A stretch of DNA of 12,065 nucleotides from an uncultured Prevotella sp. (GTDB taxonomy: Bacteria; Bacteroidota; Bacteroidia; Bacteroidales; Bacteroidaceae): contig CAKMOD010000012.1 of assembly GCA_927910885.1 (NCBI GenBank), positions 1 through 12,065 of the forward strand, given 5' to 3'. The translations under genes and the position numbers were made by a program. Below are positions 1-6,277 of the stretch, piece by piece (position 1 is the first letter of the stretch; the number at the start of each line of letters is the position of its first letter). The notes under the pieces were generated by a model. That model was not told the origin of the DNA and ran no database searches. It saw only the letters and a list, made by a program, of their open reading frames with translations.

Positions 1-61
1 CGAGTAATTTTATTACCTGATTATAGACCGGCTGTCCGATAAAATGTGTACTTTTGCCCAT
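1..61 (-). CDS. IS transposase, N-terminal fragment (probable IS4 family, DUF4372-type)
   Basis: Reading the minus strand from the ATG at 61-59, the first 20 codons are MGKSTHFIGQPVYNQVIKLL and the frame stays open to the window edge. The start (M-x-K-S-T-H-F-x-G-Q-P, then a Q-(V/L)-I-K-L-L segment) resembles the N-terminal DUF4372 domain of Bacteroidota IS4-family transposases, enzymes that cut and paste their own element with a DDE catalytic domain. That catalytic part lies outside the window, so activity cannot be judged. The start is supported by a TAnnTTTG promoter box 25 bases upstream and by a terminator-like hairpin just beyond it, a common layout at IS ends. The family assignment rests on a short stretch recalled from memory and is moderate. 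Confidence 0.6.
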   Translation of the reverse strand, partial: MGKSTHFIGQPVYNQVIKLL

Positions 62-85
62 GTTATTGAAGTTTTATCGCAGAAA

Positions 86-115
86 CAAAAGTAACAAAAA
101 GGGCTGAAATCCAAA
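86..115 (-). promoter_or_regulatory. Putative transposase promoter inside a hairpin
   Basis: On the minus strand TACTTTTG (93-86) matches the Bacteroidota -7 consensus TAnnTTTG. TTTG (115-112) lies 18 bases upstream as a possible -33 box; 19-21 is usual. The -33 box falls in the loop and stem of the 99-132 hairpin, so promoter and terminator-like structure overlap. Confidence 0.5.
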
Positions 116-132
116 TACGGATTTTAGCCCTT
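99..132. terminator. Terminator-like hairpin at the IS end
   Basis: AAGGGCTGAAATCC (99-112) pairs with GGATTTTAGCCCTT (119-132) across the six-base loop 113-118, with one G-T pair. Read leftwards it is followed by a T-rich run (complement of 91-100), and read rightwards by TTAACTTTTAT, so it could stop transcription in both directions. At an IS end such a hairpin typically limits read-through from outside into the transposase gene. Confidence 0.6.
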
Positions 133-207
133 AACTTTTATATGTGGAAAAGGTTTACCGGACAGCAATAATTTTCTTATTTGGTTTCTTGTCTGTTAAG
201 GAAAGAA

Positions 208-1454
208 TTATTTACTGTTGCTTGCTTTCTCGTTGTAGAGGTCGTCAAGATAATCATAGAAGCAGTATTTTTGCCATTTTTTATTTAGTTGTTCATAAGT
301 AGGGTTGTGCTTCGTGCGGAGTGTGGTACCATTTGGTGCAAATGTTTCTTCGAGGAGGTAGATTCCTTTTGTATAGTCTCTTATGAGTTTGGAGTATAGA
401 ACAAACTTATTGTTGGTGTATTGATACATTTCCCATGTATAACAGTTTTGGTTATCATCACTTTGTAGAGTGACAATAAATTTTAAGTCTTGAACAATAA
501 TAGGATAGCTATTAATGCTATCAGACTTTGCTTTTATGTATTTACCTTGAGCAGTAGACCATAGATAGATAATTGGTTTAGAATCTTGCTGTGGATAGAA
601 ACAGATGTCACGTTGTCCGTCAAAGTTGTAATCATCTTGTTCAATTGTGTATATTTTCGCCTTTGTAAGCTGTACTGATTGGAGATACTTATGATTGATA
701 TATATGTTAGCAACGTTTTTTTCTTTTATCGTTTTTATTTCCCAAGTAACTACTTTCTCTTTATTTTTTTTCCACCATTCCCGTTGCTCTTCAGCAGTAG
801 CTTTCTGATAGATTTTGTTATCTGGATTCATTACGTTCATATAGGAATCCCATCCAAGATGTTGTTTGGAAGGATTAACCCTAAACTCACTACTTCCAAT
901 ATCTAATCCATTATCATTTGGAATGCGCCCAATACCAAAATTTGCTTTTTTTATAGCATTAGTTTTATACGATTTCCACACTCCTTCATACTGATTATTA
1001 TAATAACCATCCACTCCACTATATATTTCATCCATATAGACAGAGTCTTTATATATGAAGAAGTCAGACTCTAACTGACCAGAGAATAACCCTGCTCCAT
1101 ATTGTTTAGTATCTTCTTTAAATTCATACTTTGCAAACATTTTATAGCGTTTGATAGGATAGAATTCGGCATCAAGCTGCTTAAATCTGCTGATATGAAT
1201 ATTACCCGTAAAGAAGATACGTTATCTTTTACACGGCTTTTGCCAATAACATGATAAAGTTCAGCTATCTTTTTATCCTTGTAAATGGTATCAAAGTGTA
1301 TGTATAGCCGTTGCCCATTACCGATGCAGCCAATAGTATTATTATTCAGCAACAAACGGCCGTAATCGTATCTCATACAATTGTCATCTTTTGCGTGAGT
1401 TAATTGTAAAGATGTAACTAACAGTAGGATGAGTATTAGTCCTTTCTTTTGCAT
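208..1454 (-). pseudogene. Exported protein of unknown function, frameshifted
   Basis: Two overlapping open frames, 1454-1071 (127 codons) and 1140-208 (310 codons), are parts of one gene. The first starts with a Sec signal peptide (hydrophobic ILILLLVTSLQLTHA, then KDDN). Its frame reads GKSRVKDNVSS and then loses sense, while the second frame, read upstream of its first Met, gives FFTGNIHISRFKQLDAEFYP, the natural continuation. One base is missing near 1209-1218; adding it makes 1248 bases, or 415 residues. The mature part is rich in Tyr, Asp and Lys and looks like a secreted beta-rich protein of Bacteroidota. I do not recognise a functional family, and no catalytic motif is apparent. The gene stands alone between a promoter box at 1477-1484 and the IS. 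It could be a decayed gene or a sequencing error. Confidence 0.65.
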
Positions 1455-1476
1455 TGTTATATTTATTTTGTTTCTG

Positions 1477-1484
1477 CAAATATA
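1477..1484 (-). promoter_or_regulatory. Putative promoter -7 box for the exported-protein gene
   Basis: The minus strand reads TATATTTG, a perfect TAnnTTTG, about 22 bases before the ATG at 1454. No good TTTG -33 box lies 19-21 bases upstream. The leader would be only about 15 bases. Confidence 0.4.
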
Positions 1485-1790
1485 ATCTTTATTTCTTTAT
1501 TGATGTCACTTTCTCTTATATTTTTTTGTTTATGATAGGGTATAGTTACTTGTCAAGCGACGATGTCCTATAAAATAGCGTTTACAGTCTTTGCAAAACC
1601 AACGCTGATAACCATTCTCCTTACTTTTTTAATGGTGCGATGAGAACTGCAATAAAAGCAATTTTTTTTGTCATCGAAATGTTTTTGCTCAAAACTATAG
1701 TAAATAAAGGGATTACAAGAGATTTTAGGTCTCTTTTTTGTCATATAAGCCCAAATGTGAGCATTTGAGTAGAGTATTATTAGGAGAGAA

Positions 1791-1836
1791 AAGAGCACAT
1801 TAAGTAAGCTGTAATGGCAATACTTAATGTGCTCTT
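1791..1836. terminator. Bidirectional-type terminator after the nuclease gene
   Basis: AAGAGCACATTAAGTA (1791-1806) and TACTTAATGTGCTCTT (1821-1836) form a perfect 16-bp stem with a 14-base loop. It lies 25 bases past the stop codon of the NucA-type nuclease, and in that direction is followed by TTCTCTCC. A T-rich run also follows on the plus side. Confidence 0.75.
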
Positions 1837-1860
1837 ATATTTTGTTTATAGTGTATTAAT

Positions 1861-2790
1861 CTATACTATGTTCCAAGTGAGAATCATTTGGTCTGGAGTT
1901 TTCGATTCTACATCACGCTCTATGTTGTCAGGAAGATTACAGAAGAAGTCGATGCCTGTTTTCTCTTCGAGTTCTTTGATGCTGATAACATATGGCTTAA
2001 GGGAGGTTCCGTTGTTGTTTTCGTGTTTGAACCAGAAAGCGATGGCTTTATATTGCCAGTCTCCTTGTCCTCTCACTTTGTATTTCATCAGTGCTGCAGA
2101 GAAGAAATAAGTCGGTACAATAAACTTATTTTTTATATAGGTGTACTGGTCTTGTTTGTCAATTGTACCGCCACGACAGATGAATAAAGTATCTTTAGAG
2201 CCACTTGTATAGGTGATGTATGTTCTCATCTTTCTCTCCATCACTTCCCAGATACCAGCGTTGAAGCCGTGAACTTGTGGCTGCATATTACTGAGATAGA
2301 AGGTTTGGTCATTAGACTCTCGGCTGTTCACTCTGTCTTGTGATGGACAGAGATGGCCGTGGTCGTAGCCAGATCTGTAATAAGGATCGGATGAAAAGAA
2401 GGAATTAGGAGTCCACAGTGGGTCTTTAGGATAGAGGTCAGCACTCTGTTGGCTTTTTCTCTTTACGGTCTGTTGTGCATTGCTTGCGTAAATCTGATAG
2501 CAGGTCCAACGATTAGACATCTTTTCTATATCCCATTCAACGCTATAATTTACCTCACCACTGCTTAGTTTATGAGTAAGGATAGTACTATGTCCACCTT
2601 TCAGTTTCGGAAACTCCAAGCGGTGTGTAGCAGTACGAATATCTTTGAGATTAGAATTCGTGTTATTGGTTATAGTTTCCGATATTCCTGAGTTGTTAGA
2701 ATAATTATCGTCCTTACTACACGATGTGATTGTGCTAACTGTAAGGAGTGTAAAAGCCCATGCAGCTGTGTATCGTATTATCTTATTCAT
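1861..2790 (-). CDS. DNA/RNA non-specific endonuclease lipoprotein (NucA type)
   Basis: This is a 309-residue surface or periplasmic enzyme expected to cut DNA and RNA without sequence specificity, using one divalent metal and a His general base. The N-terminus is a lipoprotein signal (hydrophobic 8-22, lipobox TITS-C24), followed by an Asn/Ser-rich linker (25-48). The nuclease domain spans about 60-290. The family DRGH motif appears as D143-H144-G145-H146 followed by LCPSQDR, so Arg is replaced by His but the catalytic His146 is kept. S-N168-M-Q-P-Q, N177-A-G-I-W and E185 match the metal-binding Asn and the conserved Glu of the Serratia/NucA nuclease family by position. It is a single gene with its own terminator (1791-1836), on the same strand as rpmE2 but separated from it by terminator hairpins. 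Likely roles are nutrient or phosphate scavenging from DNA, biofilm remodelling or defence against neutrophil DNA traps; these are inferences. Confidence 0.9.
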   Translation of the reverse strand: MNKIIRYTAAWAFTLLTVSTITSCSKDDNYSNNSGISETITNNTNSNLKDIRTATHRLEFPKLKGGHSTILTHKLSSGEVNYSVEWDIEKMSNRWTCYQIYASNAQQTVKRKSQQSADLYPKDPLWTPNSFFSSDPYYRSGYDHGHLCPSQDRVNSRESNDQTFYLSNMQPQVHGFNAGIWEVMERKMRTYITYTSGSKDTLFICRGGTIDKQDQYTYIKNKFIVPTYFFSAALMKYKVRGQGDWQYKAIAFWFKHENNNGTSLKPYVISIKELEEKTGIDFFCNLPDNIERDVESKTPDQMILTWNIV

Positions 2791-2996
2791 TATTTTGTCT
2801 TTGGATGGTTGACAGTCAAGTTTTAGTTAATTTGAAACAGACAGATTGCGAGTAGACATTAACATTGTCTGTCCTCCACGTTATCCCCAATCTTTAGCTT
2901 TCTATGAAGCTTTTAATTATAGGTTATCCTCTGTTATCTATTTCTTAAATACAATCTGTAGACAGAACAACATTCGTTTATGTTCTGTTGAAAGCA

Positions 2997-3040
2997 AAAG
3001 TGCGAGCAAACGTATATGCAACTACGTTTGTCCGCACTTT
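2997..3040 (-). terminator. Terminator of rpmE2
   Basis: An 18-base arm (2997-3014) pairs with 3023-3040 (AAAGTGCG..CAAACGTA against TACGTTTG..CGCACTTT) with two internal mismatches and an 8-base loop. It starts 31 bases past the rpmE2 stop and is followed, in that direction, by TGCTTTC. A second smaller inverted repeat, ACAGAACA/TGTTCTGT (2962-2969 and 2981-2988), lies just beyond. The rest of the gap to the nuclease gene (about 2791-2960) shows nothing clear, and no good promoter box for the nuclease was found there. Confidence 0.65.
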
Positions 3041-3070
3041 GTATGTAATAATGTCGAAAGGTATTATCGA

Positions 3071-3322
3071 TTACTTCTTCAACTTACCGTAACGGCTCAT
3101 GAAGCGGTCAACGCGACCTGCTGTATCGACAAGCTTACTCTTACCAGTGTAGAATGGGTGAGAGGTGCTTGAGATTTCGACTTTTACCACTGGGTAAGTT
3201 TCGCCTTCAAATTCTACAGTCTCTGAACTCTTACATGTAGACTTTGTAAGGAACATATCACCGTTGGACATATCCTTAAATACGACGGGGCGATAGTTTT
3301 CTGGATGAATACCTTGTTTCAT
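3071..3322 (-). CDS. rpmE2: 50S ribosomal protein L31 type B
   Basis: This 83-residue protein is a component of the large ribosomal subunit that bridges to the small-subunit head. It starts M-K-Q-G-I-H-P-E-N-Y-R-P-V-V-F-K-D, the typical N-terminus of the type B (rpmE2) form. It continues with SSTSHPFYTGKSKLVDTAGRVDRF, a conserved segment (split here as SSTSHPFYTG and KSKLVDTAGRVDRF). It has only one Cys, so it lacks the zinc-binding Cys set of the long zinc form, as expected for type B. Length is normal. A well-formed promoter lies at 3404-3435 and a terminator at 2997-3040, so it appears to be its own transcription unit. Confidence 0.95.
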   Translation of the reverse strand: MKQGIHPENYRPVVFKDMSNGDMFLTKSTCKSSETVEFEGETYPVVKVEISSTSHPFYTGKSKLVDTAGRVDRFMSRYGKLKK

Positions 3323-3365
3323 TTTGTTGTTATCTAATTGTTAATAATATACTTGTTGTAGTCTT

Positions 3366-3383
3366 TCCTTTAACTAAAAAGGA
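3366..3383 (-). promoter_or_regulatory. Small leader hairpin upstream of rpmE2
   Basis: TCCTTT (3366-3371) and AAAGGA (3378-3383) form a 6-bp stem with a 6-base loop inside the roughly 75-base 5' leader predicted for rpmE2. Leaders of ribosomal protein genes are often autoregulatory, but this stem is short and could be chance. Confidence 0.25.
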
Positions 3384-3403
3384 TACAGACACTTTTCAGG
3401 GTG

Positions 3404-3435
3404 CAAAATTACGAATAATTCTGTAGGTAGCCAAA
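3404..3435 (-). promoter_or_regulatory. rpmE2 promoter (Bacteroidota type)
   Basis: On the minus strand TAATTTTG (3411-3404) is a perfect TAnnTTTG -7 box, and TTTG (3435-3432) is a perfect -33 box with 20 bases between them, the expected spacing. Transcription would start near 3397. Confidence 0.7.
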
Positions 3436-3578
3436 TAATTTAAACTGTTTTTTAGGCTCATTCGTCATTTCGAGTGATACAACTAAAAATATTTATGGCA
3501 TAAATCTTTACTCCTCTTTATGTTACTTTGTAACCTCAAAGTTTCCTTATGCTTAATAATTTCGTGTGTCATAAGCCT

Positions 3579-3629
3579 CCGCACCATTGGTGTTTACCAT
3601 TCGCACCATTGGTGCGGGGCCTCCGCACG
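3579..3629. repeat. Palindrome-rich interspersed repeat, copy 1
   Basis: A 51-base GC-rich island in an otherwise AT-rich gap (3323-3647). It contains CGCACCATTGGTGCG (7-bp arms around one base), GGTGTTTACC and a GTGCGG/CCGCAC stem (3612-3617 and 3623-3628). GCCTCCGCAC occurs twice (3575-3584 and 3619-3628). It matches the complement of 11693-11743 without gaps at about 42 of 51 positions. It sits 19 bases past the last stop of the receptor operon, so its stems may also act as that operon's transcript end. It is REP/BIME-like in character; the family is unknown to me. Confidence 0.75.
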
Positions 3630-3647
3630 TAGATAAGATAAGGGAAT

Positions 3648-4997
3648 TTACTTAACTTCCACGTCCTTGATTTCCCATGTACCAGCCTTAGTAGCAGTGC
3701 TGGTGTAGAGGAAGCCAATGTAAACAGTTGCGTTACCAGCGTAAGCAGAGAGGTTGCATGTAGCATCGATGAAATTCCAGTCAGCACCTGTAGGATAAGC
3801 TGAAACAGCAACGTCATGCCATGTTGTACCATCTGTAGACACCTGTACCTTAAACTCGTTAGCTGCATTCGCGAAGAACTTAGCTGCGTGCTTGAAAGAA
3901 AGCGTAGCAGAAGTCTTACCTGCGAGACTGAAAGCAGGAGATGTAAGACGGCTCTCAGCAGCATAGTTGTTAGGCTTCTTAAATGCAGAAGCCTTCATGT
4001 ACTTATTAGTTGCATCATGCTTCCATACGAAGGAAAGGTCAGATGGGAGTGTAATATTGTTGATAGTGAAGTTATCCATACCAGTCTCAAACTTAGCAGT
4101 AAGACCAGTAGCAGTAGGCTGAGTAGTTGCAGAGTTGCTGATAGAGATAATCTTGTTATCCTTATCAATCTCCATGATTACTACGCCCTGCTTGTTTGTG
4201 AACGCTTTCAGATTACCCTTCACAACTACAGTCTGACCAGCCTGAAGATCAGTCTTTGCAGCGAAGTCAGCACCATTGAGACCCTTACCAGAGAATACTT
4301 GGAGCGTCTTGTCTGTACCATTATCAGAGATATAGTAAGTGATGCTCTTATACTTCTCGTTGTAATTAGTCACCTCAGAGATGATACCCTTTACATAAGC
4401 CTCGCCCGTAGCAGTCTGGTTAGCCTGAATCTTCTGTACAGCTTCCGCAACAGTCCATGCAGTAGCCTCAGTGTTTAAGTCAGCTGTTGGTGTTGGCTGA
4501 GCAGCCTTATTACCATTGAGTGAGTAGATATAGTTGCCCTGAGCGAACTCCTTAGTACCCTTGTTGAAGTTTACGAGTTTACCATATACAACAACCTTAT
4601 CACCAGCGTTAAGTTTATCATTCGCAGTGAACTTCTTGTTACCAAGTGCATAGCCACGATATACAGTCAACTGTCCGTTAGTTGTTCCGTCGTCAGAGAT
4701 AAGATAAGTAGCATTACCATATTTGGCAGCATCAATCTCCTTAACGCTAACGATAGTACCAGAAACATATACATCCTTATCAAGGTTCTGACCAGCATCA
4801 ATATACTTCAACGCTGCAGCAACATTGAATGGGTCAGCCTCTGTACCAGTTCCAGTAGCAGGAGTAGTAGGAGTGTTAGTGTTGGTATTGGTGTTCTCTT
4901 CAAAAGTAACACTGTATGGAGCTGGAACATCTTCACAGCTTGTGAAGAGAGTTGTTGTCATAGCCAGCGCCATCATTGAATAAATAATCTTTTTCAT
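3648..4997 (-). CDS. Lipoprotein with two OB-like domains (DUF6359-like) and a C-terminal jelly-roll domain
   Basis: A 449-residue surface-type lipoprotein. The signal ends in LFTS-C21, followed by an Asn/Thr/Pro linker with a (TN)4 run (about 35-48). The first OB-like domain is about 52-163 (GTEADPFNVAAAL ... YVSGTIVSV ... GNATYLISDDG ... LTVYRG ... GDKVVVYGKL). The second is about 179-287 with the same landmarks (YVKGIISEV, YYISDNGT, LQVFSGKGL, GQTVVVKGNL). Residues 298-449 resemble the choice-of-anchor-J/carbohydrate-binding-like jelly roll found at the end of Bacteroidota surface proteins (SPAFSLAGKTSATLSFKH, VQVSTDGTTWHDV, WEIKDVEVK). No catalytic motif is seen, so a binding role is inferred; OB folds often bind nucleic acid or sugars. 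It is the last gene of the receptor operon, 23 bases after the DUF5689 gene. Confidence 0.8.
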   Translation of the reverse strand: MKKIIYSMMALAMTTTLFTSCEDVPAPYSVTFEENTNTNTNTPTTPATGTGTEADPFNVAAALKYIDAGQNLDKDVYVSGTIVSVKEIDAAKYGNATYLISDDGTTNGQLTVYRGYALGNKKFTANDKLNAGDKVVVYGKLVNFNKGTKEFAQGNYIYSLNGNKAAQPTPTADLNTEATAWTVAEAVQKIQANQTATGEAYVKGIISEVTNYNEKYKSITYYISDNGTDKTLQVFSGKGLNGADFAAKTDLQAGQTVVVKGNLKAFTNKQGVVIMEIDKDNKIISISNSATTQPTATGLTAKFETGMDNFTINNITLPSDLSFVWKHDATNKYMKASAFKKPNNYAAESRLTSPAFSLAGKTSATLSFKHAAKFFANAANEFKVQVSTDGTTWHDVAVSAYPTGADWNFIDATCNLSAYAGNATVYIGFLYTSTATKAGTWEIKDVEVK

Positions 4998-5020
4998 ATT
5001 CTGTATAGTTATTTGTCTTG

Positions 5021-6256
5021 TTAATTAATTGAGATAATCTTGCTATTACGTCCAACCTGTGGAGTTGAAGTTGTTTCGTAGAAATCCAAGGTACCAAGGA
5101 TAAGAACCTTCTTTCCTACACTAATTTGAGAAGGGTCAGTGAACTTATCACCATTCAAGTATAAGCCACGGAACACCTGCAACTGGTCAGTTGTTGTACC
5201 ATCGTTAGAGAGGTAGTAACGAGCGTTACCATACTGAGTTGAAACCTCATCAATCTGTGAGATTGTACCCTTGATATAGTAAGTGTTAGCATCCTTCTTG
5301 TTCAACTTAGCGTATGCCAAAGCACGTGTGATATCCAATGGGTTAGCCTGTGTGCCATCACCCTTGCCAGGGAGTCCCTTGAATGGATCAACCTTCTCAG
5401 CAGGTTTGATGTCATCAAGAGAACGGATGATAATCTCCCACTGGTTGTTGAAACGTTTGAAGATACCAACGATGTCAACCTTACCCGTTGGAACCTTGCT
5501 ATTAGCGAATTTAGCAAAGTTACTGTTGTACACAATAACCTTTCTGCCATCCTGCTCGTTTAGGGTCCAGCTAACGCTACCCGCACCGCCATTAGCATCA
5601 GCGAAAGTATCAGTAACCTTACTGCTGTTGCTACTCTTGAAACTTACGTTACGAATAATACCCAACTTGCCGCCATCAGTATCGAGGTCCCAAGTTGTTG
5701 CGTTGGTACCAGAAGCAAACTCAGTAGGTTCAACCTTATTACCCGTAGAAAGAATCTTATAGTGCTGATCCCATACAGCACGGCTGATACGACCAATAGT
5801 AGTCGCGCCAGCAGCATTCACAGAAGTAACACCAATTTGTGCCTGCTTACCGTAGTTGCCAACGTAAAGGTCCTTCAGACTTACCAATACTTCTGTACCG
5901 ATTGGCAGAGGACCATGCTGTCCACCCTGAGCAACACTAACGATAATAGCACCTGTTGCATCTTGTAAAGCTATCTCCTGATAGATATTACCAGCAACGT
6001 CAGAACTTGTAACGATAGCCTTTATCTTGATATCGTCTGTAACCTTAGCATAGCTGACGCCATCACGGTAGTCAGTAGCAATATAGTTAGCAAACTTACT
6101 CTTCAGCTGAGCAATAGAAATGACATTTGTTTCGGTCAGTTCATTGTTGCCGTATGGCGCAGAACCTGTTTCAGCTGGCTCTGCGTAACTATCACCCATA
6201 CAAGATGCAAAGAGTGCGCAGACAGCTGCCATCATTAAATATTTCAGTTTCTTCAT
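5021..6256 (-). CDS. DUF5689 domain lipoprotein with C-terminal OB-like domain
   Basis: A 411-residue lipoprotein with signal lipobox LFAS-C19. Residues 44-280 look like DUF5689 (ISIAQLKSKF..., IKAIVTSSDVAGNIYQEIALQD, IIVSVAQGG, GTEVLVSLKDLYVGNYG), a Bacteroidota surface domain thought to contain an OB fold. Residues 299-411 repeat the OB-like domain of the next gene (GTQANPLDITRAL, YIKGTISQIDEVSTQYGNARYYLS, LQVFRGLYLNG, GKKVLILGTLDF), with close similarity to that gene's first domain. The gene lies 21 bases after the TonB receptor and 23 before the two-OB lipoprotein. It is therefore cotranscribed with them and probably forms the receptor's surface partner in place of a SusD protein. Function is inferred as ligand binding; no catalytic residues were recognised. 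Confidence 0.8.
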   Translation of the reverse strand: MKKLKYLMMAAVCALFASCMGDSYAEPAETGSAPYGNNELTETNVISIAQLKSKFANYIATDYRDGVSYAKVTDDIKIKAIVTSSDVAGNIYQEIALQDATGAIIVSVAQGGQHGPLPIGTEVLVSLKDLYVGNYGKQAQIGVTSVNAAGATTIGRISRAVWDQHYKILSTGNKVEPTEFASGTNATTWDLDTDGGKLGIIRNVSFKSSNSSKVTDTFADANGGAGSVSWTLNEQDGRKVIVYNSNFAKFANSKVPTGKVDIVGIFKRFNNQWEIIIRSLDDIKPAEKVDPFKGLPGKGDGTQANPLDITRALAYAKLNKKDANTYYIKGTISQIDEVSTQYGNARYYLSNDGTTTDQLQVFRGLYLNGDKFTDPSQISVGKKVLILGTLDFYETTSTPQVGRNSKIISIN

Positions 6257-6277
6257 AATCGTTTCCTGTATTTAGTT

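Larger units (their letters stand above)
1..175 (-). mobile_element. Left part of an insertion sequence (5' end of the element)
   Basis: This segment holds the transposase start, its promoter and a hairpin, and ends near a CGGACAGC motif (159-166). The inverted partner GCTGTCCG lies at 31-38 inside the transposase gene. The true outer end, terminal inverted repeat and target duplication cannot be fixed because the other end is outside the window; the boundary near 150-190 is a guess. The element sits just downstream of the broken exported-protein gene ending at 208. Confidence 0.45.
1455..1860. other. Intergenic stretch with no convincing gene
   Basis: About 400 bases. It holds the promoter box at 1477-1484, a poly-T-rich tract near 1510-1530 and the terminator at 1791-1836. 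A 76-codon minus-strand frame (1798-1568) contains a C-F-Y-C-S-S-H motif, but its first start lies inside the terminator stem. The internal Met at 1744 has no recognisable ribosome site or promoter. I treat it as probably non-coding. Confidence 0.5.

Noticed and set aside
1568..1798. Small minus-strand protein with C-F-Y-C-S-S-H
   Set aside because: Its start lies in a perfect terminator stem, and the internal start has no signals. Kept only as a note in the intergenic entry.
2846..3172. Plus-strand open frame of 108 codons
   Set aside because: It runs antisense through the rpmE2 terminator and into the rpmE2 coding region; the translation resembles no family.
3816..4478. Long plus-strand open frame of 220 codons (and similar ones at 5283-5762, 6485-7072 and 7157-7453)
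   Set aside because: These are antisense shadows of well-supported lipoprotein and receptor genes; the translations look like reverse-complement composition.
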